Source: Leeuwenhoekiella sp. (GTDB lineage: Bacteria; Bacteroidota; Bacteroidia; Flavobacteriales; Flavobacteriaceae). Taken from it: 64,000 bases of DNA. The translations under genes were made by a program, and so were the position numbers. The notes beneath the pieces are model-generated. The model worked only from the letters and a program-made list of their open reading frames with translations. It was not told the DNA's origin and ran no database searches. This document shows positions 27,464-37,022 of this stretch, piece after piece. The stretch is taken from the NCBI GenBank assembly GCA_002708845.1, contig PAPI01000032.1, forward strand, positions 1 to 64,000, given 5' to 3'. Position 1 is the stretch's first letter, and every line of letters starts with the position of its first letter.

Positions 27464-27983
27464 CTACAAACCTCCGCAGAAAAAAACACAATCCTTACCT
27501 CACCCTTTCGTAGTACCAAAAAAATTTTACAGTATAATTGATTATTTAAAGTGGTCCTGTCAAATTGAGCGCAGTCGAAATGCAGGCGAGAATTCTAAAC
27601 AGCTAGAAAAAACCCAACTAAGAAGTCTAATAAGACATCCCTCCAACCTCCCTTCTAAGGGAGGCCTTTAATATAGGTAAATTTAACTCCCTTCCTTCGA
27701 AGGAAGGGCCGGGGATGGATGTGATGTAATAATGAATCTGGTATGCCGAGTTAAGGCTTAGCAGAAAGCACCCTAAATAAGAAGTCCTCTCGATACCATG
27801 AAGCTCCGCTCCCGCTACACACCATCTACTCCAGGTGACAATTGGTATTTTGTATTTCGTATTTCTAATTTTCAAAACCGTAATAAACAATCTCTATTTT
27901 AATCATTAAGTATAAAAAAAAAAGGATGCCTCAGCAACATCCTTTCTCTAAAATCTCGTGTCTTAAATCTAAAATCTAACGGA
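27464..27983. other. Intergenic region with palindromic dispersed repeats
   Basis: No gene seen. Two perfect hairpins lie here: arms CCTCCCTT and AAGGGAGG (27647-27664) and a 20-bp palindrome at 27689-27708 centred on TTCGAA. The flanking wording (GGGCCGGGGATGGATGTGATG, AATTGAGCGCAGTCGAAATG) is that of dispersed repeats, and a related block sits at 48930-48967. The exopolysaccharide terminator is at the right end. Confidence 0.6.
27914..27945 (-). terminator. Strong intrinsic terminator of the exopolysaccharide operon
   Basis: On the minus strand an 8-bp stem AAAGGATG/CATCCTTT with a 9-base loop is followed by ten consecutive T. It lies 39 bases past the wzc stop and closes the long minus-strand cluster. 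Confidence 0.88.
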
Positions 27984-30353
27984 CTAGAAACTCTTCTTAA
28001 ACCGCTCCCAAAGAGAAGGTTTATCCTGCCCGTAGGCATAACCGTATTTATTCCCGTAACCAAAGTTTGCGGTCTTTACATCATTGATTACAAAACTCAC
28101 GTCATGCAGTTTCCCGTCATTAACCGCATCTACCGCAAAGTTGAGCAACTTCTTCTCCGTATATCCTGCACGCGTAACATACAAGATTAGATCGGCATAA
28201 CGGCTGATCAGGAAGGTATCGGCTACCAGCATAGAAGGCGCCGTATCTACAATAACATAATCAAATCGCTCCCGCAACTCAGTAATCATCTGTCCAAATT
28301 TCTTTTGTCGAAGAAGTTCCGATGGATTAGGCGGGATACTGCCTGAAAGAAACAACTTCAAGTTAGGGTGAAATTTTGAATCATGTACCAGTGTTTCTAG
28401 ACTGAGATCATTACTTACGAGATAATCACTAACACCTAGTAAGCTCTTTGCTTCAGTATCATAGCGTTGTAACTGCGGATTTCTTAAATCGGCTCCGATA
28501 AGCACTACTCGCTTCCCCGTATTGGCCAAAGTCATCGCCAGGTTGATCGAAGTAAAGGTTTTGCCCTCCCCCTTTACGGTAGAGGTGGTATACAGGCAAT
28601 AGCCTTTACCATCAGTTTCAGCGTTTACCAATAAATATTGAAGGTTTGTAGTTAAAATCCTAAAAGATTCTGCTAATACTGAACGGTCATTCTCTACAAT
28701 CAGGTCAGATTCTCCTCTCACAATACGTGGCAACTCACCCACAATAGGAATTTGGCGGGTTGCTTTTTCAATATCCTCTCGGCGTTCAATTTTATCATTA
28801 AATAAACGACGTACGTAAATTACGCCAAAAGGAATAAAGAGACCTAAAAGCACTGCTCCCAAGAGTACAATACGCTTTTTAGGTGATACTATTTCCGAAC
28901 CATAAGCCTCATCTACCACCTTAGCTTTGGGGACATTAATAGCTTGTTGCAAAGCATTCTCTTCCCTTTTTTGAAGCAAAAACAGGTACAACTCTTCTTT
29001 AATTTCTCTATTACGCGCTTTAACTCGATATTGCCTTTCTGTTGAAGGTACTTGACGAATTTGTCCATCTATTCGAGATGCTTCTCTGTTAAGATCATTT
29101 TCAGCAACACTTAAATTCTTACGGAGTGTTATCAAACTTTGACTAATATTTGATCGAAGAACCTCAATTTGATCTTTTAAGCTCAAGACAACCGGGTTCT
29201 GAGAAGTACTCCCTTTTAAAAGTTTATTACGTCTTAACACAAGACTGTTATATTCTTCAATAAGTCCATTGACTCCAGAATCTTCATCTTCAATACCTAA
29301 ATTTGCAGGAAGCAAGCTTGAATTGTCTGATTCTTGCACATAGTCAATCATAAGCTCAGCAAGTTGAAGTTGTGTATTTAGAGCCCGCTGACGAGATTCA
29401 AACTCCTGTACACTTGTTAAAAACAATTCTGCCTCACTTTCAATATTTGTAAGTCGTCGATCTTCTTTAAAGGTTTCAATATCACCTTCTACGTCATTTA
29501 GATCATTCAAAATGATTTCTAAACGTTCTTGAATAAATTCGCCAGTACTCAAGGCTACTAGATTCTCATCGGCTATAGCATCATTATTGTATTCTACTAT
29601 TAGTTGATTAAGTACATCATGTGCTTTTTCAGCGACGTTATCCTGCATCGATAATTCTAATAGCGAGGCGGTCTTATCTGTTTGTACTACTCCAAGTCTA
29701 GACTGAAAACTGTTTGCTACAGTTTCGACAGGTAGGAACTCAATAGTAAGATCAAAATTTTCAGGAACTTCATTGATATTCCTTGAAGTTATCACAACAT
29801 TAGTAAATCCGAGATCGATAGGACTATTTAATATCCCTTTTATAAGTTTACCAGTACTTTTGGATTCAAATACAACTTCATCATCATTTCCACGATATAA
29901 TTTGAAGGAACGAGAAAGTAAAGGTAGCTTTTGGACTTTTTTCTCATTCAATGAAATTATATTTACTTTGATAGGACTTTTAGTATACAGCTCAACGTCC
30001 TTAACGCTACCTTCAACACTATATCTTACATTTAGATTTAACGCATCAACTACATTAGCCATTAAACGCCTGGATTTTAGCAGACCTATTTCGTTTGCAA
30101 TTGTATTGCCTCCTCCACCCATCACTCCTAATTCTTCAAGGGCAGCAAGCTCAGATGAGCCGCTCTTGTCGTCCTTAATTAAAATGGTTGAAGAGGAACT
30201 GTATATTGGGGTAGCATAGCGCAAGTAAACAAGGGCGATAATTACTATTACAATTACGGAAATTATAAACCAAGGCCAATGTCGAAGATATTTATTAATT
30301 TCTTCTCGCAAATCGAAGGTTTCTTCCGTTTGATTTGAAGTCAATTTACTCAT
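27984..30353 (-). CDS. wzc: Wzc-type polysaccharide co-polymerase and BY-kinase
   Basis: Inner-membrane polysaccharide co-polymerase fused to a bacterial tyrosine kinase, controlling chain length and export. The Wzz domain has a first membrane helix near 30-48 (WFIISVIVIVIIALVYL), a long periplasmic coiled-coil region (250-470) and a second helix near 500-520. The kinase carries Walker A GEGKT (595-599), Walker A' VVLIGADLRNPQ and Walker B VIVDTAPS (700-707). A C-terminal tyrosine cluster (Tyr766, 770, 772, 774) is the likely autophosphorylation site. Length 789 aa is typical for Bacteroidota. It starts three bases after wza and is last in the operon. No cognate phosphatase gene is visible in the cluster. 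Confidence 0.93.
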   Translation of the reverse strand: MSKLTSNQTEETFDLREEINKYLRHWPWFIISVIVIVIIALVYLRYATPIYSSSSTILIKDDKSGSSELAALEELGVMGGGGNTIANEIGLLKSRRLMANVVDALNLNVRYSVEGSVKDVELYTKSPIKVNIISLNEKKVQKLPLLSRSFKLYRGNDDEVVFESKSTGKLIKGILNSPIDLGFTNVVITSRNINEVPENFDLTIEFLPVETVANSFQSRLGVVQTDKTASLLELSMQDNVAEKAHDVLNQLIVEYNNDAIADENLVALSTGEFIQERLEIILNDLNDVEGDIETFKEDRRLTNIESEAELFLTSVQEFESRQRALNTQLQLAELMIDYVQESDNSSLLPANLGIEDEDSGVNGLIEEYNSLVLRRNKLLKGSTSQNPVVLSLKDQIEVLRSNISQSLITLRKNLSVAENDLNREASRIDGQIRQVPSTERQYRVKARNREIKEELYLFLLQKREENALQQAINVPKAKVVDEAYGSEIVSPKKRIVLLGAVLLGLFIPFGVIYVRRLFNDKIERREDIEKATRQIPIVGELPRIVRGESDLIVENDRSVLAESFRILTTNLQYLLVNAETDGKGYCLYTTSTVKGEGKTFTSINLAMTLANTGKRVVLIGADLRNPQLQRYDTEAKSLLGVSDYLVSNDLSLETLVHDSKFHPNLKLFLSGSIPPNPSELLRQKKFGQMITELRERFDYVIVDTAPSMLVADTFLISRYADLILYVTRAGYTEKKLLNFAVDAVNDGKLHDVSFVINDVKTANFGYGNKYGYAYGQDKPSLWERFKKSF

Positions 30354-30356
30354 AAA

Positions 30357-31151
30357 TTATCGGGTAAAAATTAAAGCTAAGGAAACGATGACAGAGGCTA
30401 CTCCCAAGTAGGTAGATATTGTACCTAATAGTCCCGCACGCTGTATTTGCCCAGCATTAGGCTCTACATATATAACATCATTTTGCTGTAAATAATAATA
30501 AGGAGATTGTGTTACAGTAGCATCAGTAATATCTATATAATTATAGGTCATTTTCCCATCCTCTTTTCGCATAATCAAAATATTCTCCCGCTTACCTGTA
30601 ATCATCAAATCACCACCAAGACTTAAAGCTTGGGGTAAACTAAGTTGGTTGTTGGTGACGGTATAAGTTCCAGGGCGCTGAACTTCACCAAGTACAGTTA
30701 CCTGAAAATTTAATATTCGTATAGTCACCAGTGGTTCTTTTAAATAAGGTCGTATTTTTTCTTCAAGCAAGTCGGCTAATTCAATACTAGTATATCCACT
30801 TACCTGAATTTTACCTAATTCTGGAAATTGAATATATCCATTATCATCCACAATATAGGATTCAAGTGGTACATTTACCGCCTGTGCTGCTTGAGGGCCA
30901 TCTAATCCAATTACAGATTTTGTTAGATTATAGGGGATTGCTGCCTCCTGTTCAGGAGCTGAAACTCTTATTGTAAGTTCGTCATTAGGCTGAATACGTA
31001 TAGTAGTATCATCAGTTAAGCCAGTAGGTTGTACCTCTGAGGCATTATTAAAATAAATCACATCTTTGCTAGAAACACAAGATAAAATAAATGGTGTTGT
31101 ACATAAAATCAGTGAAAAAGATTTGAAAAATTTTGAAAATCTCATAGGCAT
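30357..31151 (-). CDS. wza: Wza-type polysaccharide export lipoprotein
   Basis: Outer-membrane polysaccharide export protein (OPX). A lipoprotein signal ends in FILSC at about residue 25. The export domain (IRIQPNDELTIRVSAPE, YIVDDNGYIQFPELGKI) and a SLBB domain (VTVLGEVQRPGTYTV) follow, and the protein ends in a hydrophobic helix, VASVIVSLALIFTR. Length 264 aa, with a single SLBB domain and C-terminal inner-membrane-like helix, is the short Bacteroidota form. A Met two residues further on is an equally good start. The adjacent wzc completes the export machine. Confidence 0.92.
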   Translation of the reverse strand: MPMRFSKFFKSFSLILCTTPFILSCVSSKDVIYFNNASEVQPTGLTDDTTIRIQPNDELTIRVSAPEQEAAIPYNLTKSVIGLDGPQAAQAVNVPLESYIVDDNGYIQFPELGKIQVSGYTSIELADLLEEKIRPYLKEPLVTIRILNFQVTVLGEVQRPGTYTVTNNQLSLPQALSLGGDLMITGKRENILIMRKEDGKMTYNYIDITDATVTQSPYYYLQQNDVIYVEPNAGQIQRAGLLGTISTYLGVASVIVSLALIFTR

Positions 31152-31193
31152 AAAATTTTTGGCAAATATAGAACTAATTTGAACAGTGTTGGG

Positions 31194-32540
31194 TCAATAG
31201 GCCTTTTCCTCGCCTTCAACAGCATTAAGAACCGTTTTAGCGATAATCTTTACATCTAACCATAACGACCACTTTTCTACGTAAAAAATATCGAGCCGGG
31301 TACGGTTTACAATATCGCTTTGCTCTGTAATCTCCCCACGATACCCTCGGATCTGCGCCAACCCGGTGATTCCCGGTTTTACGAAATGCCGCACGAGGTA
31401 TTTGTCAACCGAACTTTGATACTGTTCGGTATGCAATTCCATATGGGGACGGGGGCCTACGACACTCATATCCCCCAAAAACACGTTAAAAAACTGCGGT
31501 AATTCATCTATACTGGTCCGTCTTAAGATACGTCCCAAACGGGTTACACGATTATCATTTTTGGTCATCATCTTCTTGTCGGCATCTTCGGTGGTGATCA
31601 TTGAACGAAATTTATAGCACCAGAACACACGCTTATTAACCCCATGCCGTCTTTGTTTAAAAAATAAAGGACCCGGCGATTCTTTTTGCATCAGTATAAA
31701 AATAAGAGGGCTCAGCCAGCTTAATATAAAAATGATCACAAGGCTCGAAAATACAACATCGAAACTTCGCTTGACAATTTTAGCATAATGGGTTTCCAGT
31801 GGTAATTCGCGTAAGTTAAGTACTGGAATGTTTTCAAAAAGTTCAATACTCATAGCCCTGGTAAAAATTTCTTTATTATCAGGTATTATCTTCAGCTTCT
31901 TCAAGTTGTTATCTGCAAAAGCCATCAAATTAAACAACTGGGGCTGTGAGAGTCGGGAAGCCATACAAAATACTTCATGCACGTCCTGCTTCCTCATATA
32001 AGAAAAAGCTTCCTCCACCTTCCCCAAATAGGTAGGACTTGGAGAATGAGCATTATCAAAATAGCCCAAGTAGCGGTAGCCTAAATCGGGCTCATCAAAT
32101 ACCTTACGGATTTTTTTTAGATTGCGATCTCGGCCTATAACTACTACATTCACTGCGTTCCCCCCTTCCTCACGATACCGAGCCCTCGCATAATAAAAAA
32201 GTATTCGGTATACTAAGAGACTGCCAAACATCCCTAGCAAAAACCCGGTATGATACCCCAAATCAGCTATAGGCGTATGGCTCAGGCTAAACCAGGCAAA
32301 ATAGGCCAGGCTAAACAACACATATAATTGCAGTGGTTTATGGATATTGGTAAAAAACCGTTCCTTTCTCGAGGTGGGATAATAGTCGATAGCATAGGCA
32401 CTTAATAGCCAGGCCGTATTGTAAAACAGGATTGAATTCAGATTGAGATACAAACCGGGTATAAACCACAACAAAAATCCATTAACTATAAGTAAATGGA
32501 TCAGGATGCTAATGGGTATGATAAGAGCCGAACGTTTCAT
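31194..32540 (-). CDS. Undecaprenyl-phosphate sugar phosphotransferase (WcaJ/WbaP type)
   Basis: Initiating polyprenyl-phosphate hexose-1-phosphate transferase that loads the first sugar on the lipid carrier. The N-terminal half has four to five membrane helices and a CoA-binding-like Rossmann segment (NVVVIGRDRNLKKI). The catalytic half starts at KRSFDVVFSSL, has the membrane re-entrant helix, then PGPLFFKQRRHGVN, YKFRSM, RRTSIDELPQF and SVVGPRP. Length 448 aa fits WcaJ. I start at the Met of MKRSALII; a Met three codons upstream is possible. The specific sugar (usually glucose or galactose) cannot be told. It lies 42 bases upstream of wza. Confidence 0.9.
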   Translation of the reverse strand: MKRSALIIPISILIHLLIVNGFLLWFIPGLYLNLNSILFYNTAWLLSAYAIDYYPTSRKERFFTNIHKPLQLYVLFSLAYFAWFSLSHTPIADLGYHTGFLLGMFGSLLVYRILFYYARARYREEGGNAVNVVVIGRDRNLKKIRKVFDEPDLGYRYLGYFDNAHSPSPTYLGKVEEAFSYMRKQDVHEVFCMASRLSQPQLFNLMAFADNNLKKLKIIPDNKEIFTRAMSIELFENIPVLNLRELPLETHYAKIVKRSFDVVFSSLVIIFILSWLSPLIFILMQKESPGPLFFKQRRHGVNKRVFWCYKFRSMITTEDADKKMMTKNDNRVTRLGRILRRTSIDELPQFFNVFLGDMSVVGPRPHMELHTEQYQSSVDKYLVRHFVKPGITGLAQIRGYRGEITEQSDIVNRTRLDIFYVEKWSLWLDVKIIAKTVLNAVEGEEKAY

Positions 32541-32572
32541 AAAGTGCAATGCCGCAGCAAAGCTAAATGCTT

Positions 32573-33334
32573 TTAACTAAACTTTTTGAATTTAGGAAGT
32601 AGATATTGTGGGATTTTTCGGCCTATTTTAGAAAACAGGGTGAAATAGCTCGCTAACTTAAATTTACGTATGATCTGTAAATCCTCAGCAGACTTCCGCT
32701 GTTGCAGACTGGCCGTGGTACTCTTTCCGCCCAAACGCATCTTGACTACCCATGTATTTAAAAAATAGGTTTTTAAATCAGAGGCTTTAAACCAGCGCAA
32801 CGAAATCTCATAATCACTGGCAATCCGATAGCTTTCATCATAAAGCCCATAACGCTCAAAGACCTCCTTTTTCACGTAAATCGTGGTATGTAAGGGGATC
32901 CAGCCCCAGTTTAAATACCGCTTTTTATAAGGCTTACTCCGGTACACCCGTTTTACCCGGCTAATATCATCCCGTTCTACATACATACCATTGGCATACA
33001 CCAGGTCCGCCTGCGATTGTTTAAAAGCCGCTGCAATCTGAGCCAGGGTATCCTCAGCGTAAAACAGATCATCCGAATGCAGGATCCCGATCACGTCTCC
33101 CGTAGCTTGTTTTATGCCTTTATTAAGTGCATTGTAAAGCCCTTTGTCCGGTTCAGATTTATAATAGCCCAGTTGATCGGCATACCCTTCGATGACAGCT
33201 TGTGTTCCATCGGTAGAGCCCCCGTCAATAACTAAATGCTCCACATCAGGATAGCTCTGCCCCAGCACACTTTCAATACATGAGGCGATATGCTCCCGGT
33301 TATTATAGACTATGGTTATAATGGATATTTTCAA
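32573..33334 (-). CDS. Family 2 glycosyltransferase
   Basis: GT-A-fold glycosyltransferase of family 2, likely adding one residue to the lipid-linked repeat unit on the cytoplasmic face. The N-terminal strand ISIITIVYNN, the acidic IDGGSTDGT (35-43), SEPDKGLYNALNKGI and the metal-binding HSDD (about 86-89) are present, and a later SDYEISLRW is the usual WcaA-like acceptor region. It has no membrane helix. Length 253 aa is typical. The gene sits 23 bases upstream of the wcaJ-like gene. Confidence 0.88.
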   Translation of the reverse strand: MKISIITIVYNNREHIASCIESVLGQSYPDVEHLVIDGGSTDGTQAVIEGYADQLGYYKSEPDKGLYNALNKGIKQATGDVIGILHSDDLFYAEDTLAQIAAAFKQSQADLVYANGMYVERDDISRVKRVYRSKPYKKRYLNWGWIPLHTTIYVKKEVFERYGLYDESYRIASDYEISLRWFKASDLKTYFLNTWVVKMRLGGKSTTASLQQRKSAEDLQIIRKFKLASYFTLFSKIGRKIPQYLLPKFKKFS

Positions 33335-33500
33335 AAATCAGGGTGTTGAGTAATGTATTAAATCTTAATTGTTAATCGTTTACAGAAATTGTAGACATTT
33401 TAAAAATAGAAGTTATTGAATTTAGGATTCGGAATACCGAGTACAGCGTTTTTATCTTCTTACTTCTCACCTCATACTTATTACAATTAACTTTTAACAA

Positions 33501-34442
33501 TTAACTACGAAGAACCTTATCAAAATACGCTATGGTCTGCTCCAACCCATCCCGCAACTTCACTTTCGATTCCCAGCCATTCAATTTCTCATACGCCAAA
33601 GAAGAATCCGGCTTCCGTTGCTTCGGATCATCCTGAGGCAAAGGCATAAATTTCAGTTGGGATTTTGAGCCAACCAGATCCAGAACATTTTCCGCCAGTT
33701 CGAGCATGGTGAATTCTCCTGAATTCCCCAGATTTACCGGCCCGGTAAATCCCTTTTCTGAGGCCATCATCCTGCAAAAACCCTCGATTAAATCATCAAC
33801 ATACTGAAAAGATCGGGTTTGAGTTCCGTCTCCAAAAATAGTAATATCCTCTCCTTTTAAAGCCTGGACAATAAAGTTGGAAACTACGCGCCCATCTTCG
33901 GGGTTCATTTTGGGGCCATAGGTATTGAAAATACGTACGATTTTAATATCTACTCCATTTTGATTATGATAGTCCATAAAAAGGGTTTCCGCACAGCGTT
34001 TTCCTTCATCATAGCAGGAGCGAAGACCGATGGGGTTGACATTTCCCCAATAGCTTTCAGGTTGCGGATGTACTGCTGGATCCCCATAAACTTCAGAAGT
34101 ACTGGCCTGTAAAATACGGGCTTTTACGCGCTTGGCAAGACCAAGCATATTGATAGCACCCATAACCGAAGTCTTGATGGTTTTAATAGGGTTATATTGA
34201 TAATGTACCGGGCTGGCAGGACAGGCTAAATTGTAAATCTCATCTACCTCAGCATAATAAGGCTCCGTGACATCGTGACGAACCATTTCAAAATAAGGAT
34301 TATCGAGAAACTCGATAATATTTTGCTTGCTTCCTGTAAAATAATTATCAAGGCAAATGACCTCATTTCCTTCATTTAGCAAACGTTCACATAGGTGAGA
34401 ACCGAGAAAGCCGGCACCACCTGTAACTAATACTTTTTTCAT
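33501..34442 (-). CDS. uxs: UDP-glucuronate decarboxylase (UDP-xylose synthase)
   Basis: Short-chain dehydrogenase that converts UDP-glucuronic acid to UDP-xylose. The NAD-binding motif [10 protein letters not shown] is at 7-16, [15 protein letters not shown] is a signature of this enzyme, and the catalytic YxxxK is in [22 protein letters not shown] and RIFNTYGP are further family marks. Length 313 aa is the usual soluble form. It abuts the upstream GT2 gene exactly, so coupling is likely. With the UDP-glucose dehydrogenase gene at 50.1 kb it makes a two-step route from UDP-glucose to UDP-xylose, implying xylose and possibly glucuronate in the polymer. Confidence 0.92.
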   Translation of the reverse strand: MKKVLVTGGAGFLGSHLCERLLNEGNEVICLDNYFTGSKQNIIEFLDNPYFEMVRHDVTEPYYAEVDEIYNLACPASPVHYQYNPIKTIKTSVMGAINMLGLAKRVKARILQASTSEVYGDPAVHPQPESYWGNVNPIGLRSCYDEGKRCAETLFMDYHNQNGVDIKIVRIFNTYGPKMNPEDGRVVSNFIVQALKGEDITIFGDGTQTRSFQYVDDLIEGFCRMMASEKGFTGPVNLGNSGEFTMLELAENVLDLVGSKSQLKFMPLPQDDPKQRKPDSSLAYEKLNGWESKVKLRDGLEQTIAYFDKVLRS

Positions 34443-35258
34443 TTAAACATTTTTTGATTGGTTCAGTTCCCTAATTTTTATTTGTATTAAAAATTCATAA
34501 TAGGCCATATTGGCACAATAAATAAATCCCGGCTTACCCTCGAGAAAGCCAAGATTGAAAATATATGACTGTAAAAATCTAAGTAGAGGCCAACCTGGTA
34601 ATCTAATCAACCAGGATTTTAAAGCAGGGTTTCGAATACTTTTATTACTCGAAAAAACATTAGCAAATGGGGGTCGTTTTTCCAATCTTGCCTTTGCTTC
34701 TTGAGAAGAATATTTATTATGTCGACTAATCCATTCTGCCCAGCCTTTCGAGAAACTGTAATGCAGATAAGGTTCTTCAATATATTCAATTTTCCCATCG
34801 ACCACACCTTCTTTCTGCCCATGTCCAAAATCTGTAAATCGCGCTCTTCCTGCCCTAAGAAGTCGAAACTGCCATTTCGGAAAATTATCGCAATGCTTTA
34901 ACCAGGTATCTTCAAGCATCATTTTCCAACAGCAGTAATAACCAGCAACTGTAGAATCTGCTGTTTTCACAGTTTGTAGTACAGCCTGCTTAAACTCTTT
35001 TGTAACCACTTCATCTGCGTCCAAAAATAAAATCCATTCATTTTTGACTTTTATATTATCCAAAGCATAATTACGCTGTTTCCCAAAACTTTGAAAAGTA
35101 TTATGATGAAGTGTCAAGCCATATGACCTTGCAATCTCGAGTGTACCATCGGTACTTCCTGAATCCAACAAATGAACATCATCGCACCAACCCAATGCAT
35201 TAAGACACATAGGTAGGTCTTTTTCTTCATTCAATGTGAGTATAATTATGGACACCAT
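34443..35258 (-). CDS. Family 2 glycosyltransferase (WaaE/KdtX-like)
   Basis: GT2 enzyme with motifs VSIIILTLNEEKDLPMCL, LLDSGSTDGT (about 30-39) and FLDADEVV (about 78-85, metal-binding DAD). The overall layout, including the PKWQFRLLR and HYSFSKGWAEWISRHNKYS segments, matches the WaaE/KdtX-like group known for adding glucose to lipopolysaccharide core in other bacteria. Length 271 aa. Here the position within an exopolysaccharide cluster suggests it acts on the repeat unit. Acceptor and donor are unknown. Confidence 0.85.
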   Translation of the reverse strand: MVSIIILTLNEEKDLPMCLNALGWCDDVHLLDSGSTDGTLEIARSYGLTLHHNTFQSFGKQRNYALDNIKVKNEWILFLDADEVVTKEFKQAVLQTVKTADSTVAGYYCCWKMMLEDTWLKHCDNFPKWQFRLLRAGRARFTDFGHGQKEGVVDGKIEYIEEPYLHYSFSKGWAEWISRHNKYSSQEAKARLEKRPPFANVFSSNKSIRNPALKSWLIRLPGWPLLRFLQSYIFNLGFLEGKPGFIYCANMAYYEFLIQIKIRELNQSKNV

Positions 35259-35278
35259 TTTAAAAAAACTTTCATAGA

Positions 35279-35833
35279 TTATTCCAAAATTCGTTGTTTA
35301 ATAATCCTTGCGGGATTGCCTCCAACCACTGTCCAGGGATCAACATTCTTAAAAATTGCCGATCGTGCTCCAGCCACAGCTCCATCTCCAATTATAACTC
35401 CCGGACCAACAAAACTATCTGCGGCTATCCATACCGAATTACCAATTTGAATAGGCTTACAGGTTAGAGGAAAGTCAATTTTTGTAAAGTCATGTGTTGA
35501 AGCGCACAGGTAACTTTTCTGAGAAATTGTAGTTTGATCACCAATATATATATTACCTTGATTATAACAATCTACTGCGGGTCCCAGAGTACTATAAGAG
35601 CCCATAGTCAAATTCCAAGGTGCCCATATTCTTACGCTAGCATAAATATGAGAAGTATACTCCAGTTTTGCACCAAAACATTTAAGAATAAAAACTCGAT
35701 ATTTTTTAAAAAAGCGGGTACCAAATGGGCGAAAGAGTAACAAATATGTCGAATTCCACAATACGCGAGCTAATTTATTTTTTAACCCGAAATCAGAGCG
35801 ATACTGAGATAGATCAGCCTGGTTATTTTCCAT
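35279..35833 (-). CDS. WcaF-like hexapeptide acetyltransferase
   Basis: Left-handed beta-helix O-acetyltransferase, probably acetylating the exopolysaccharide repeat. The N-terminal helix region (LARVLWNSTYLLLFRPFGT) and then hexapeptide turns (IGDQTTISQKSYLC, IGNSVWIAADSFVGPGVIIG, GARSAIFKNV) match the colanic-acid WcaF type. The catalytic His is in STHDFT. Length 184 aa is typical. It lies 10 bases downstream of a GT4 gene and 20 bases upstream of the GT2 gene. Confidence 0.87.
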   Translation of the reverse strand: MENNQADLSQYRSDFGLKNKLARVLWNSTYLLLFRPFGTRFFKKYRVFILKCFGAKLEYTSHIYASVRIWAPWNLTMGSYSTLGPAVDCYNQGNIYIGDQTTISQKSYLCASTHDFTKIDFPLTCKPIQIGNSVWIAADSFVGPGVIIGDGAVAGARSAIFKNVDPWTVVGGNPARIIKQRILE

Positions 35834-35843
35834 CTCTTTTAAG

Positions 35844-37022
35844 TTATTTTTTTAATGCCGAATTTAATTGATTATGCATTTTTTTAGCAGCCTTATCTAT
35901 AGAAAAATGCTCCAAATAAACATTACGCGCACAGTGCCCCATATTAGCTCTTTCTAAATTACTCAGGGCATTAAATCGGGCCAAAGTTTCATAGGTACTA
36001 CTTTCTAAGTCTTGACAAATTAATCCCCCACCCCCTTTTGCTATTTCTCGCCAAATATTTACCTGATCGGAGATCAATACTGGTTTTTCACAAGCCATAG
36101 CTTCCGCTACTGCAATTCCAAAATTTTCTTGGTGGCTCGGAAGTACAAACGCATCGCAACCATAAAAAGCACCCCACTTGGAGTCCCCTACCAACATTCC
36201 GGGAAAATGAATCTTTTGATGTTTACCAAGCTGGAGCATACGTTTTCCAAACTCGGTTTCTAAACCTGGTCCTGCAATAATTAAATCTGGAATATCTTGA
36301 TGCTTGTTTAACAATTTCAAATACGACTTTACAAGTAGGTCAACCCCTTTTTTCTTGTGTACTCGACTCAAAAAAAGCCAATAAGACTGGTCTTTTAAAT
36401 CAGGCACAGCAATTCGTAGAGCTTTATCAAAACTTTGTTTGAAGGATGGGGGCGATTGTATACCATAGCCCACATTTATTTCGAGATTTGGACGATAAGA
36501 ATTGAAGGTAGTACGCGCTAGTTCTAATTCCTGCTGACACGTAAATAATACACCACTACTTTGGTTAATAACCCTTGATTCAAATAAATTCCAAAACATA
36601 CGATTTCGAATAGCCTTTAGTCTTCTTTCTGGTGCTTTTTGAAAATAGGGGTCTAACATACCATGCGGCATAACAAATAAAGCTGGAAAATTTTTATAGG
36701 TTCGCTTGGCATTATTCCAGATACGATAAGTTCCATAACTATTGTAGAGCCATAATCCGTGAATGATGAGTATATCAAAATCCCTGATATGCTTTCGTAA
36801 CCAATCAGAATACTTCTTGGCATAGGAATATGGGCCACGAGCTGGTCCTAAAGCATGTATCGTAAATCCATCTTTCTTAAGAAAATCAGCATCCGGACTA
36901 TCAAAAGACACAACTTCTGTATGTACGCCAAGACGATCTAAAGCTGGAATACTGTTTCGAATCCCTTGACATGGTCCACCAGAAACCGGGTCCATGGTCG
37001 CTATTATACGTAATACTCTCAA
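35844..37022 (-). CDS. Family 4 glycosyltransferase
   Basis: GT-B-fold retaining glycosyltransferase. The N-terminal half begins VLRIIATMDPVSGGPCQGI with an acceptor-site GGP loop. The C-terminal donor domain carries LFLSRVHKKKGVDLLV and the nucleotide-sugar signature HQENFGIAVAEAMACEKPVL (E-x7-E type). Length 392 aa. It overlaps the upstream GT4 gene by four bases. The linkage formed is unknown. Confidence 0.87.
   Translation of the reverse strand: MRVLRIIATMDPVSGGPCQGIRNSIPALDRLGVHTEVVSFDSPDADFLKKDGFTIHALGPARGPYSYAKKYSDWLRKHIRDFDILIIHGLWLYNSYGTYRIWNNAKRTYKNFPALFVMPHGMLDPYFQKAPERRLKAIRNRMFWNLFESRVINQSSGVLFTCQQELELARTTFNSYRPNLEINVGYGIQSPPSFKQSFDKALRIAVPDLKDQSYWLFLSRVHKKKGVDLLVKSYLKLLNKHQDIPDLIIAGPGLETEFGKRMLQLGKHQKIHFPGMLVGDSKWGAFYGCDAFVLPSHQENFGIAVAEAMACEKPVLISDQVNIWREIAKGGGGLICQDLESSTYETLARFNALSNLERANMGHCARNVYLEHFSIDKAAKKMHNQLNSALKK

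Noticed and set aside
27627-27890. 87-aa minus-strand frame near the exopolysaccharide terminator
   Set aside because: Covers two palindromic dispersed repeats; no protein features.
31163-31170. TATATTTG box upstream of wza as a separate promoter
   Set aside because: The -7 box fits but no -33 TTTG at proper spacing was found, and wza lies only 42 bases from the preceding gene.
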